Source: Paragorgia papillata (taxonomy: Eukaryota; Cnidaria; Anthozoa; Scleralcyonacea; Coralliidae). Taken from it: a stretch of 64,000 nucleotides of DNA. Below the pieces are notes generated by a model, which did no database searches, was not told the origin of the DNA, and saw only the letters and a program-made list of their open reading frames with translations. The stretch covers positions 992,001 through 1,056,000 of the forward strand of contig JAWNZC010000369.1 of the NCBI GenBank assembly GCA_035771165.1. The letters are read 5' to 3'. This document shows, one piece after another, positions 11,190-22,794 of the stretch. Each line of letters opens with the position of its first letter. Position 1 is the first letter of the stretch. The position numbers were made by a program, and so were the translations under genes.

Positions 11190-12939
11190 TAATAATCAAT
11201 GACAACGTTATTATATTTTCCTAATGTCTGGTTTTTCCGTACTGAATACCTTAATCGCGTTAATGTCTGAATATTTCTTACCAAACGGTTTGGTGCATGA
11301 GTCGGGTCGGCTGTACTGCGGGGCAAACTACTAGGGGCGGGGGCATCACATGCTCCCCCGGAGAAGTTTTGAAATTCGGAATCTCCGACAATCTCGTTCC
11401 CAGAGCCCACGTTCCCCACCCGGGAAACGAGAGACTCTGGGATAATCCGTTTCATGTTATTCCGGTTGAGGTATGCATGCGTAAATATCCGAGCGGAATC
11501 TGGATAGTATGTTCTCCTTGTTTGACTTTTCCCCAAACAAGTCAATGGGGTTGCTGGCGAAGCTCGAATTACAGCATCTACACACATACGGCGAAGATAT
11601 CGATCGCGGCAACGTCTTCACTGGGGGCGGGGGAGCGGAGATAAGACGCTGGGTACGAGGTTGTGGGGGGGGGGGGGGGGGGGCGCTCGCCCCCCCTATG
11701 ATCTCCAAGACCGTTCTCGTGAAAAGTTTAAACCCGTTGAGAAACTTGTAGGTGGGGGGGTTACATTGTTTTAAGGCCAAGTGAGTAGACTAGTAATGAG
11801 TTATATATATTGCAGGCATGCATATATGCTTTACTTAAATTACAATTATATACGACTTGTTTATAAATAAATGTAAAGATATTCTGACGTCGTATTCTCT
11901 GTACGTTCTGGTTTGATTTCAACAAAATTACGTAATTTATGGCTTTCAGATTACTCTTAAATATTTGCCTCAAAATGTTGGAAACAGTGTTTCAGAGACC
12001 CTAGAAATCCAAAATTTTCTGGGGGAGCATGTCCCCCGGACCCTCCTAGGAGATCGAGGTTCTTGCCCCCCCCCCCCCCAAACTCAAGACCCTGGCTACG
12101 CCACTGAGTACTGATGGCATACTTGACTCCTAAGCATGCATGTAGACGCACCTTTAGTATTTTACTCTGGCTAACGCCAGACGATTTTACTCGTCATGGA
12201 TAAAATCGTCTTGAACTTGTTCGTTCTTATCTCTTTTCCATCGTCGTCGATCGGTGGTTTCTCCTTGTAAGCAGAATAAAATACAGAAGACATGAGTGTG
12301 ATGCCGTCCATGAACTGATTGTTTCAATTCACACAAATTATCTATCCTATCTAACTGCCAGTGGAACAAAGCAACTTGTGTATTCTGAATTTCTAATCGC
12401 CAAGCTAGCGAAGATGACGTAATTTCGGTTATATAGATACAAGATACCGGATATATACGTTTATTTCAAAACACATTGCAGCTTAAGACAGTTGAATTGC
12501 GTGTTACAAATGATAAAATTACATTAAGATCTTAAATTACTATAAATTACTTACCAATTTTAAAGAGAATTCTGTAGAACGAAATGTTTTAAACATTTAT
12601 AACAAACATGATTTTTCCGGGAAAAAAATTATTCGTTTTACAGAATTTTTTTAAATCGGCCTATTGATTATTCGTACTTCAAGAAAAGTTTTAATGAAAA
12701 AAAAATTGGGGGTCACCAAAGTTTTTTTCGAATTAAATTAGTTTGAAGGGTAATTGGCAGCCATTTTGAAACGTCATTGTTGCCATACCAACAACTGTTG
12801 CTCTTTATTTGGTAACAGTTTTAGATTGTCAGACTGTTTAACTATGAATTGTTTAATCACGTGTTTTGGACTCTCAAACTTGTATTTTCCATTTTTCACT
12901 GAAGAAACTATATGGAGCCACCTTAAAACTATTAATTAA
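11190..12939. other. Repeat debris, no supported gene
   Basis: Contains a G-run at about 11,665-11,683 next to GGGGCGCTCGCCCCCC, and MITE pieces with CAATCTCGTTCCCAGAGCC and CTCTGGGATAATCCG (related to 60,665-60,840). Also present are a C-run with ACCCTGGCTACGCCACTGAG near 12,064-12,110 (end of a degraded DNA element) and the GCTAACGCCAGACGATTTTACTCGTC word at about 12,170-12,195, shared with 28.06, 29.12, 52.18 and 62.55 kb. No conserved reading frame was recognised. Confidence 0.5.
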
Positions 12940-13040
12940 CAATTATTCGCCGAAGGTGAGGTGAATATCGGTGTATAATAACCGAGACGAAGTCGAGGTT
13001 ATTATTCACCGATATTCACTGAGCCTGAGGCGAATAATTG
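12940..13040. repeat. 101-bp hairpin element
   Basis: CAATTATTCGCC...GAATATCGGTG and its inverse CACCGATATTC...GGCGAATAATTG surround AACCGAGACGAAGTCGAGGTT. The hairpin is nearly complete. Confidence 0.65.
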
Positions 13041-13894
13041 TCTTAGTATAAATACACATTTTCGTACTTTTAGGAACAACATTTTCTTTAAAATTGTTAA
13101 TTTCCTCGTCTGTCGCATTGATAACTTGGCTGGCGGCCATTTTAAATAAACACTGTAGGTGATTATCGAGAATTAATCCGAAGTAGCTCGACCAATCAGC
13201 GCGCGTGATTTTCTATAATCACCGGTGTATTTGTACTAATGTATTATAAATACCACTGACCACTACCCAAGATGGCTGCCACTAAAGTTCATAAGCTTTC
13301 GTAGGTTGAAAACAGACAAAAAGAGTTATTTTAAGAAAATTTAAACGAATGATAGGACACCGCAAGAAGTACTCAATAAGGTTTAAGACGCTAACTTCTT
13401 GCATTTGTTTCTATTACTGAGCTGTAAAAGCTTTAAATTTCGTTGTTTTTCTTCAGTGCCGACAACGAAGAAACTTCACGATAATATAAACTGAAAAACA
13501 GAATATAAAATCTACGAAGAATTCAATTATTCCAAGTCTTAAATTGTTCCTTTTGTAGTAATCTTAACAATATATAATGTCTTAACAATATCTCGTGTTG
13601 TGTACTTGCCATCTTTTGGCTGTATTGGTTGTTAAAGATTAAAAACTAAACGAACCGGCATCTATTGTACGACTTACGGCTTTTCCGACTTCCCCGGCAC
13701 AGAGTACTTAACATTCCTCCCACGGATAATCGTCAAGATTGCTTATGCCAGTCAACTTTAGGATTGGAAACAAGTTCTAAGGCCGCAATGCGTCATATGT
13801 TCCACTACGTAAGATGGCGACGACTGGCACGAAGTGTTTGACTGCTGACCATAGGAAATGCCCTGTCCAGTTTTATTGAGATTATTGTCATGAA
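13041..13894. other. Stretch without a gene
   Basis: AT-rich unique-looking sequence with a few CCAAGATGGC-like words. No open frame with recognisable domains and no clear splice pattern was found. Confidence 0.35.
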
Positions 13895-14142
13895 CATAGA
13901 GATCATATAAATACTAGAGGGGGAATTGGCGAGAAAATTTGGTAACCACATGGCAGCCGGCATATATTACCCATGATATTTCAGTCAATTGGGTGGCAAA
14001 TGTACTAGACCCAGTCCTTTGCCACCCAACGCGCCTAATGTTTGCCTCCAAAAAGATCCAAGATGGCGGCCTTCAATTGGTTACCCGCAGTTGACTGAAA
14101 TTAAGATAGGATGCCCCCTCTAGTATTTATATGATCTCTATG
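13895..14142. mobile_element. 248-bp MITE with 8-bp TSD
   Basis: A 28-bp terminal inverted repeat begins CATAGAGATCATATAAATAC. The 8-bp flanks GTCATGAA (13,887-13,894) and GTCATAAA (14,143-14,150) differ at one base, consistent with an older hAT-type insertion. Internal CAATTGGGTGGCAAA and TTTGCCACCCAA words are inverted. Confidence 0.7.
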
Positions 14143-14739
14143 GTCATAAACACAATGGTGCTGCACAACCTCGTACCCAGGCGCTTTTTCTTTACTACGC
14201 CGCCGCGTGTGGTGCGCGCGTGGAAGGGCGGCGATGCAGTCGTTCGGCACATGGCGTTTGGCAACTTTTGTTGAATCGTCAGATTTTTCGTCAAGTTATA
14301 CAAATGTGACTGGTTTGCGTCTGAACTCCGACTGAACTTTTTGATTTTTTTCTGACTGAACTTTAGCGTAAAGTAGAGTAAGAAAACACCTCAGCGACAA
14401 CGACAGGGAAAATTAATTAAAAACGACCGAATGAAAACTATATAATTCTTCTTCGACGACGAACACTCGGGTGGCTGGGGGCGGCATTGTATAAACAATC
14501 TGAGAACGAAGACAACTGCAATTTACTCTTATGTCAATTCTTATCTCTACAATCTGCAGCACCCGCATGACATTAACTGGGCAACAATTGGCGCTGAAAC
14601 GACTTGCAAGGACATGAAAGCATTGCACTGAAATACTGTGGCTTGACTTTGAATCATATTTTTTGCTTGCCTCACGGTACATTACACATATGTCTGTCGC
14701 CAATCAATTATCCTTATCCGAAATTTGCAGTTTGAAGTA

Positions 14740-15126
14740 CAGTAAACACCCACGTGTTTCAAAATAGGTTCTTATATTTTGGGGTAATTACTGACAAGTT
14801 AGGCAAAATAGGTTCTTAATAGGTTATAGGAAATGCTATTGTTATATGACCAGATATATGAACCACTTTGTTATAGAGAGATTATACTGTATGTATGTAA
14901 TTTCTGTAATGATATTTTTATGGAAGGGCCAAATATATAGCAAATTTATATTTTATAGTCCCACATTTTGGCTACAGAACTGTTTCATTATTCAGAGTGA
15001 CTCTTCATATAAGAAACTTGTGGCTTTGGTTGGCTAAACAGGTTCTTATATTTTGGGGTATTAAAATCCAAAATTTCTGCCTACAGCTTCTTAAATCACT
15101 ATGTTCTTACACGCGGGTGTTTACTG
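14740..15126. mobile_element. 387-bp TA-flanked MITE
   Basis: CAGTAAACACCCACGTGT and its inverse ACACGCGGGTGTTTACTG are flanked by TA on each side. GGTTCTTATATTTTGGGGTA occurs near both ends. This is Tc1/mariner-type; no transposase frame. Confidence 0.65.
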
Positions 15127-15829
15127 TACTGTACCTGGTCAGGTGGCGCTAAAGTGAATCCCAGGGCCAGGGTGAATTTCGGAGAAAATCGTTTTGTACT
15201 TGAAAGAGTAGACTGTGAGCCATTGGCTTATGATTTTAATTCACCAAAACCTTTTCAGACTTACCAGCCGAACTATTCAGTCAAAACCCGTTTTCAATTG
15301 ACAGTAATTTCTAGCTTCTTCAAATTAGTACCAGCTGGAACTTGATAATAATATGTAATCATCTAGACATACGTCAATGTCATTGTAAACTTGGAGTGAC
15401 AATATATATAATATATGTCAATTTGAGTAGCGTTACTACACATAGTCACAACAGTCTTTTCAGCGCAAAACGCTTTTCCTTGCATTTCCCATCCATCACA
15501 TTGTACTTTCAAAAAGCTCTATATTTTAGTATATATAGGGAATAATACATGGATTTGCGGAAATATGAAATTTATTTCGAGTGTTGACCAGGATAATAAA
15601 TCGCACATGTGAGATTATCACTTTTATTAGTGGCGGAAAAATCAATAAAACACTCTATTTTATATAATAAAAATCAATAATTACAGATGGCAACCCCCCT
15701 CACCTTCAAAGTATGCACTATTCGATACGATTTGGCATGGTTGCCTGCTTGTAACAAAAAATGCCATCAAAAGTAATATTTTGAAGCCTTGGCTGGCCGT
15801 CTAATTCCAGAAGATTGCAAAAATCTTTA

Positions 15830-16054
15830 AGCCCTAATCAAACGAGAACGCAAGTCAACGCAAGTTGGCAGTCACAAATTTCTGTGGCGGTCGTTCGAAC
15901 ACCCAAATTAACAAAATAAAGGTTTCATGAGTGTTTTAAACAAGTTTTAACTTTGTCACGGTACATAATATTTTCGGGAAATTATTCAGAGCGGCTGGCT
16001 GAGATAGCGTGACTGCCAACTTGCGATGACTTGCGTTCTCGTTTCATTCGGGCT
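15830..16054. mobile_element. 225-bp MITE flanked by TTA
   Basis: Terminal inverted repeats of about 45 bp contain ACGAGAACGCAAGTCA and GCAAGTTGGCAGTCAC, flanked by TTA at 15,827-15,829 and 16,055-16,057. A TTA duplication suggests the PIF/Harbinger group. Confidence 0.65.
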
Positions 16055-16381
16055 TTAGACTCACTGAAGCTTAAAGTGCACTATGATGAAAAAATCGTCA
16101 GTCTTTTTTTTATCTTATCATAAAGTACATCTAAAATGAGGATGAACGGCGTTTGTGGTTTGTAAATATCCCATCTCGTTCAAAGATATTCACGTTTTGG
16201 AAATATGCAAATTATAATGGCTTATGACGTCATTTACTCCAAATGAGACTTTATTATTCAAACAACATAAATACCAGATTTGGTATATAAGATACATACA
16301 TATAACATAAACTAGACTACGTGCTCAACTATAAACTTTCAAAACTTGTTAAAACATTAAAACAGTATTTAGCTACCAAAG

Positions 16382-17020
16382 TCATAATTGTTTTGTCTTG
16401 CATAGCAATGACATACATGAAAAGGTCTTGATAGCTAAATTTAGAAAATGAGTGCATGACATTAAAAGGTGTTGTTCGTTCCCAATCTCATTTAGATCAC
16501 AATGTTTGCATAATCTTTCACTGTATGAAACATTTCCGTATCGACCAGTTTCAACAGGTAGTTTATGAGCTGAAATTCTTAATTTTGTAACCGCTTGACG
16601 ATGTTTGAAGTTGCGAATTGAAGAAAGATATTTTTCAAAGCCAAAATTTATTTTCAGTTTTTTAAAGACTCTTAATTTGCCATTATTTCCAGTTTTCCAC
16701 CTTGTTGAATCTGCTCTTTCCAGTATTCAGTATAAAACTCATGTAATTTATTCCTCAAGTAATGGCAAAAATTTCCTTGTTCTTCGGGTGGTATTACAAA
16801 TTTTTTTAAATTATTAACTTCTATACTACATAGCTGTAGTAAATATTTTGTAAATAATATTGGTTGTAAATTAGAGTCCATACAGACTCTCGCTGCTTCA
16901 CCAGCGAGAAAAAGAACAAAAAATGAGTGAAATGAAAATCGTAAAAGAAGGAATATCTCTGGAAATAAAGAATAGAACGTACTTAAACTTTGTATGCTTA
17001 TAGTATGAATAAAATACACG
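16382..17020 (-). mobile_element. LINE ORF2 C-terminal fragment
   Basis: Minus-strand translation gives an RISAHKLPVETGRY segment and then RLCKHCDLNEIGNEQHLLMSC, a CCHC-type knuckle with the C-x2-C...H...C spacing found downstream of the reverse transcriptase in several non-LTR retrotransposons. A one-base frameshift near 16,690 separates this from an upstream in-frame part (EVNNLKKF...YWKEQIQQGGKLE). The stop is near 16,382. Dead 5'-truncated copy, from a different lineage than the RLE LINEs at 19.6-22.6 kb. Confidence 0.6.
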
Positions 17021-17344
17021 CATGCTCTCAGTCATGTTACTCTAAACCTTAAAAATAGGTACGCACTGCGTACATGCAAATACTGGTACTGTATTTGCCA
17101 TGTGCCTCACAGATGATTGAACAATGTAAATTGAACTCACACAACATTGATTTCAACAACGGACAAATAATTGACTAAGGACTCGATATACAAACGAGCA
17201 CGTGTGATTTTGTTCACGGAATGTCGGAAAGTGCTCAATACCATAAAGGTAGAGCGAATATTCCTGAAGATCGCCCCGCGTGAAACTGACAGTTGCGACA
17301 CTCAACATTTTGAGGTAAGCCCACTTAAACTATGTATATATAGT

Positions 17345-17400
17345 TCAATCTACAGACACGGTGTTTCGCTGTACAACAGCTCATCAGTGTAGCTTGGAAC
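17345..17400 (-). ncRNA. Type I hammerhead ribozyme motif (minus strand)
   Basis: Read on the minus strand: stem I strand CTACA (17,392-17,388), core CTGATGA (17,387-17,381), and stem II GCTGT/ACAGC with a TGT loop. Then GAA, stem III ACA/TGT closed by CCG, cleavage nucleotide C (17,355) after GT, and the stem I partner TGTAG. Outer GTTC/GAAC can extend stem I past an internal loop. All invariant core bases of the hammerhead are present. Activity is inferred, not shown. Confidence 0.8.
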
Positions 17401-17656
17401 AATCTGAATGAATTTCATCAATTACTTATACAACTGCACATGCGATCGTCGGTGACAACCGCATGTGGGACAGCATCGGTGAAGTACATTACATTCAGAT
17501 AGCGTGAAGTACGCATGGGCCCAGAGTGCTCAAACTTCCACAAGGGTAGTGAGCGTTGCATTATCGCTAATAGGTACCCACGGCAACTTCACAGAGTGCT
17601 CAACAACACCGAAGTGAAGGAGCGTACATAGCTCAATCTACAGACACGGTGTTTCG

Positions 17657-17660
<4 letters not shown>
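17345..17660 (-). mobile_element. Retrozyme / Penelope-like remnant between hammerhead motifs
   Basis: A full hammerhead (17,345-17,400) and the 3' half of a second one (17,633-17,658: GAAACACCGTGTCTGTAG on the minus strand, 5' half replaced by (AT)n) lie in the same orientation. Equivalent cleavage sites are 288 bp apart, as in retrozymes or Penelope pseudo-LTRs. AGTGCTCAA-containing segments recur at about 17,231, 17,527 and 17,595. The spacer has no long open frame. Confidence 0.6.
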
Positions 17661-17692
<32 letters not shown>

Positions 17693-17760
17693 CTTTATTT
17701 CTTTACGTTTCGGGCACAGCCCTTCTTCAGAATATATTCTTCTTCTTGTATATATATATA

Positions 17761-17811
<51 letters not shown>

Positions 17812-17812
17812 T
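17658..17812. repeat. (AT)n arrays around a short unique core
   Basis: Two (TA)n runs surround a core with ACGTTTCGGGCACAGCCCTTCTTCAG, a word resembling sequences at Penelope-like element ends. The flanking hammerhead copies are inverted relative to each other across this block. Confidence 0.7.
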
Positions 17813-17880
17813 TGTTCCAAGCTACACTGATGAGCTGTTGTACAGCGAAACACCCTTAACACCGTGTCTGTAGATTGAAC
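17813..17880 (+). ncRNA. Type I hammerhead ribozyme motif (plus strand)
   Basis: CTACA (17,822-17,826), CTGATGA (17,827-17,833), GCTGT-TGT-ACAGC stem II, and GAA. Stem III is ACAC/GTGT with a 10-nt loop; cleavage C is at 17,868, followed by TGTAG. It is an inverted copy of 17,345-17,400 with a 9-nt expansion in loop III. The core is intact. Confidence 0.8.
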
Positions 17881-17893
17881 TATATATATAATT

Positions 17894-18000
17894 AACAGTT
17901 ATACCATGAGCTCGAGTCGTTTATGGGCTCATAGCCAACGAGGCGCTTCGCCGAGTTGGCTATTAGTTCGTATACGACGAGAGCGAATGGTATAACTGTT
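17894..18000. repeat. Hairpin element
   Basis: AACAGTTATACCAT and ATGGTATAACTGTT form the ends. The centre CCAACGAGGCGCTTCGCCGAGTTGG is itself a stem-loop. Confidence 0.55.
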
Positions 18001-18742
18001 TTATTATATAGCCAAGCACTGTACAAGAGACAAAATTACAGCGAAATGTTTGAAACGACAAACTTCCGGCATAGGCAACTAATACTTCCGCCATGCGTAA
18101 TGATGCATTCACACAGAGTTTCTCGCTGAGCTGTTGGGCAAACAGCGTCAGTGAAATGTTGCATAAATGTTGCTCGAGAGGCAAAAAATGTGTTAAGCAG
18201 ATCAACAACAAAAATTAAAAGGTACCTTTATGAAGTCAAAAGGTGGGTCAGTTGTTTATATTAGCATTGCTGTCGTGAAAAAGGTTTTGATTTCATGCAA
18301 AAATGAAACTGAAACACCTTCGGCAGTGAAACTAAATTACTTAGTTGGTTGTTTTTGAAAAAGAACATGCTTTTTACTACTCCAAATGCTTATCTAAATA
18401 AAAAAAGTCTCTTTACTGGTGATCTCCTACGAAATGTGTGTTGTAAGCTTGATTTTAACCGTGAGTTTCTTTGTTTGGCAACAAATTAATATCAACCCGC
18501 TAATTTAGTCGTGTTTCTGAAGTAAAAAGACGTAATTTTTAGGTGAATTTTACCATTTGACATGCTAAATTGTGTATTTGTTAATGTAGTTAACACAATG
18601 TTGTTTTTTTATACATTGGTTTGAGGGTGTTGATGTTTTTCTGTATAAAAATCCGTCAATTTCAACTCTTTTCGGCAGTTTAAAAAACATGCCACCATCT
18701 TGTTTTTCCTCTACTAGCAGGATATGAGCTGATAGCCTAGTA

Positions 18743-19089
18743 CACACGTAAAAATCTCACAGCTTGTCAACAGGATGTGTTCGCAACAGGCCTGTAGCAA
18801 GGCTGGGAACAGGTTGTAACAATGCTGTTCATTCAAGAAGCTGCTACAACCTTGTTAGCATCAACCTGTTAACAACTTGTTGAGTGCAGAGCGGTAACAG
18901 GTTGTTGGAACAACTTGTCATCAGTCTGTTGGAGTCATCAGCCTTGTTACAAGTTGTCAACAACCTGTTACAGACATGTTAACAGACCGGGGACAGCCAG
19001 TGCGAACACATGACGGTGACAGCCTGTTGAACAGCCTTGTAACAACTTGCTTGCAGGTCTGTAACAGCTTGTGCGTTTTTACGTGTGTA
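18743..19089. mobile_element. Non-autonomous element rich in AACAACTTGT words
   Basis: ACACACGTAAAAATC...CAGCTTGT at the left is inverted as ACAAGC...GTTTTTACGTGTGT at the right, with AGT on both sides. The interior is a degenerate series of AACAGGTTGTAACA-like words in both orientations. Confidence 0.55.
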
Positions 19090-19552
19090 GTAGGGAACCA
19101 ATCAGATTACGCAAAAGCTCACGCAAACTTGAAAAACTTCGTGGACAAATTCAAGTTGACATGTTTAAAATTATGGTGAATATCACACATGCACTTCAAA
19201 ACGTGGACCAAATTGTCCGTAAGAAAATGCAGTTAATGACTTACTCTTTTGACGTTTTATGAATATTATTCCTTTCCTTTGCACACAAATATAATTTTTG
19301 TCTCGCGCAAAACTATTAATCAAATTAGCGCAGACACATTATTGCTACCACAAAACACACGTCACACCCAAACCACCACTACTAAAATCATTCACCACCC
19401 ACAGCAAAACCAAAAGCACCACCAACTTAAGCGATAATTTAATACCTGACGCTCTGCCTTTAAATTACAATAGCTGTTTGCTTACTGTTGGTGTTTAATG
19501 GCTATACTGTTGCAATATTTAGACATTTCATGCACACACAAGTATTCAAGTA

Positions 19553-19553
<1 letters not shown>

Positions 19554-19637
<84 letters not shown>
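19554..19637. repeat. (TTA)n microsatellite, 5' flank of LINE copy A
   Basis: About 28 units. A 5'-truncated LINE starts immediately after it. Confidence 0.9.
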
Positions 19638-19640
<3 letters not shown>

Positions 19641-20705
19641 TCAAATTCACCCAATGCCAAACAGTACTTCGAACAGCTCTTAAAACATCTCCCAACAAAC
19701 AGATCAATGAACTATGGAAGTCAACTAGCAACAGCTCAAACATCCAGTATGACGTCTATACCTCTACCAAGCAAGTTCTTAAAGATTTTCGCTCTGAGCA
19801 CGAGGATAGACTTCATAACCATCTAATCTGTCAAGGCTCGTTTTTCACTAACATTACAAAGTTCTCCTTCTCTCAATTAACGAAGTTATGGTGCGCGGCT
19901 CAATCTAAACTACCTAAGAATATCTTCAATTTTACGATACGTTACATGAATAACTCTCTACCCACACGCCAAAACCTTGCAAGATGGGGTATATCACCAA
20001 CACCGGATTGTTCCCTTTGTCTAGGACCAGAAACTCTACTCCACGTCGTAGCAGGTTGCCAATCGTATCTCGAAAGGTTTACGTGGAGACATGATTCAAT
20101 TTTGAACTTTCTTGCGTCAAACCTAAAGACGGTCAGCGGTTCAAATCTCTATGTCGATCTTCCGGGATACAAAAGTCCATCCATATTAACCGGCGACTCA
20201 TACCGTCCAGACTTGCTCCTGACAACAACTAGTGGATGCTTATACATTGTTGAACTAACTGCTGGTTTTGAATCTAATCTTCAAAAGAATGTGGAACGAA
20301 AAAAAACTAAATATTTAGAATTAATTAGAGAACAAAGGAAATTATTTATATCCGTAAAATTTATAAATTTATCAATTAGCTCTCTTGGTGTCTTTGCGAA
20401 AGAATGTTCAACATTTCTAAAAATGCTAAATGATCTTCATTTTGACAAAGTTCACCAAAACTATTGTGTGAAACGAATGACGACAATTGCCATCAGAACC
20501 ACGTATTATATATTCTGTTGCCGAAATAAGGAATGGACAAACCCAGATTTATTAACTTTTTAATGTTGTATTGTATAAGTTTGTTATGTGTTTTTATAGT
20601 TATATATTAGAGTGTACCATCGATTCAAGTAGCCGGTTGTAAATTACCTTAATAAGTGAGATTTACAATTGTATATGTAAGAACTAAATTTAATCAATAA
20701 AGTTT
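19638..20705 (+). mobile_element. 5'-truncated LINE copy A with restriction-like endonuclease
   Basis: One open frame runs from about 19,645 to the stop at 20,563, giving the C-terminal part of a non-LTR polyprotein. It has a CCHC knuckle (C-S-L-C...E-T-L-L-H-V-V-A-G-C), then TWRHDSILNFLA. A PD-(D/E)xK-like motif follows (RPDLLL, then IVELTAGFESNL, then RKKTKY). This layout is known from RLE-bearing LINEs (R2, R4/Dong, NeSL and related). The 3' UTR ends AATAAAGTTTCC followed by (ATT)n. The reverse transcriptase is missing through 5' truncation. Copies B (20,766) and C (49,289) share frame and tail. Confidence 0.75.
19946..20563 (+). pseudogene. LINE C-terminal domain (knuckle plus RLE), truncated
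   Basis: The 205-codon part after the first ATG of LINE copy A. No frameshift occurs within it. The CCHC cysteines and the P-D...E-L-T...K-x2-K-Y nuclease residues are all present, so this truncated copy is recent or little decayed. Without the reverse transcriptase it cannot function alone. Confidence 0.7.
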
Positions 20706-20706
20706 C

Positions 20707-20765
<59 letters not shown>
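20706..20765. repeat. (ATT)n between LINE copies A and B
   Basis: Serves as the 3' tail of copy A and the 5' flank of copy B. Confidence 0.9.
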
Positions 20766-20768
<3 letters not shown>

Positions 20769-22640
20769 CCATATCCCTGACCACATTAATTTTGTTATAA
20801 AAAGTTTATACACAGATTTTAAGACTTCGATAATTACATCTGAATTCCGCACTCCTTTTATATCTGTTGGCCGTGGCGTATTGCAAGGAGATTGTCTGAG
20901 TCCTCTTCTATTCAATATGTGCTTTAACACGTTTATTCAACCAACATATTAAAGCTGACAAGTACCGTCAATTTGGTTTTTCTTTCAAACTATTAAATTC
21001 AATTCACTGGTTCCAGTTTGCTGATGATGCTGCTGTAATTACTGGTCAAGAGTCAGAAAACCAGCATCTTTTAAATCGTTTTTCCATCTGGTGCCAATGG
21101 TCGAATATGTTAATCCGGGTTGATAAATGTAGCACTTTTGGCATCAAGAAAGCCATTACAAAGTCAGTACTATACTTGCCGAAACTCCTTATCAACCAAA
21201 ATCTTATACCAGCAATCAACATTGGAGAATCATTTCAATACTTAGGATGCTACTTTGATTTTGACATGTCGAATCAAAATCATAAGACTGAGCTGACTAC
21301 TCTCGTTGATGAACTAATGTCTGACATTGACTCAAAACCACTTCACCCAAAAAATAAACTTCTCCTGTATAGTCGCTACGTCTTATCCAAATTATCCTGG
21401 CATTTCACCGTTGCTACACTGCATGTCCAAAACTTGGATTTCTGAAAATATTGATTCTGTAATCAACCAATACATCCGTAAATGGCTTGAAATACCAATA
21501 TCAGGAACACTAAGTACTATATATCTAACACGTAACAAATTTGGTCAAAGTATCTATCCTCCATCAGTAAAATTTATTCAATGCCAAGCTGCTCTACGCA
21601 AAGCCTTAAAATATTCTCAAAATGAAGCAATTAACGAACTGTGGAAATCCACTAATAATCATACTAATATTCAATACGACGTCTATAACTCTACTAAAGA
21701 AGTTCTGAAAGATTTCCGTTCTGGGCATGAAGATAGACTTCAAAACCACTTGACTTGTCAGGGATCTTTTTTCTCTAATGTTACAAAGTTCTCCTTATCA
21801 AAGCTTAACAAGGTGTGGTCAACTGCTCAATCAAAGCTGCCAAAAAACATTTATAACTTTACTATACGTTATGTGAACAATTCTACTCCGACACGCAAAA
21901 AACTTCACAGATGGGGAATATCTTCAAGTCCAGAATGCTCCTTTTGTCTAGCCCAGAAACACTACTACACGTTGTTGCTGGTTGTCAATCGTATCTTGAA
22001 CGCTTTACATGGAGGCACAATTCAACTTTCTTGCAAATACCTTACAAACTGTTAACGGTTCAAACCTCTTTGTCGATCTGCCTGGATTCAAAAGCCCATC
22101 TATCCTAACTGGTGACACGTATCGTCCAGATTTGCTATTGCATTGTTCAAACGGCCGTCTTTATGTTCTCGAACTTACTGTTGGTTTTGAATCAAACCTC
22201 CAAAACAACGTCAAACGGAAAGAAGATAAATATAGTGAACTAGTAAAACAGCAAAGTGAACATTTTAATGATGTAAAATTTATAAATCTCTCCATGAGCT
22301 GCCTAGGTGTTTTTGCGAATGAGTGTTCCACTTTTTTAGATATGCTAGATAAGGTTGGTCTTGATAACAAGCACCAAGTGTACGTACTGCGTAAGGAAAA
22401 TGATGACTATTGCTATCAGAACTACGTATTACATTTTCTGCTGCCGAAATAAGGAATGGGGAAATCCCGAATTATTAGCTTTTTGAAATATTTGTATATA
22501 AATTTGCATGTTTTATTATATAGTCATTAGTTGTTATTATATATTATTAGTTGTGATTCAAGTAGCCAATTGTAAATTACCTTAATAAGCGAGATTTATA
22601 ATTGTATATGTAGAAAAGAAAAAACATTTAATAAAGTTTC
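20766..22640 (+). mobile_element. LINE copy B: partial reverse transcriptase to 3' end
   Basis: Plus-strand translation shows the RT motif GRGVLQGDCLSPLLFN at about 20,870-20,920. After a frameshift it shows FADDAAV at about 21,020, the catalytic YxDD-type box (F-A-D-D). The thumb and C-terminus follow in shifting frames (21,107-21,445; 21,327-22,055; 22,009-22,452), with the same CCHC and RLE motifs as copy A. At least three frameshifts make it a pseudogene. It ends in AATAAAGTTTCC(ATT)n. Copy C is closer to this copy than to A. Confidence 0.8.
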
Positions 22641-22794
22641 CATTATTATTATTATTATTACTAGCTGTCAAAAATACATCACCAGAAAAGGACTCACTAT
22701 TGATAAATTTTATTATCACTTAATACCATCTCAGGTTTGATAGATTTAGTTATATAGCTACTGTACATATAAAGACCATTTCATTCAATAATAC

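Noticed and set aside
19488..19826. Poly-isoleucine/leucine frames through (TTA)n
   Set aside because: Translation of microsatellite DNA; the real content is the LINE fragment in another frame.
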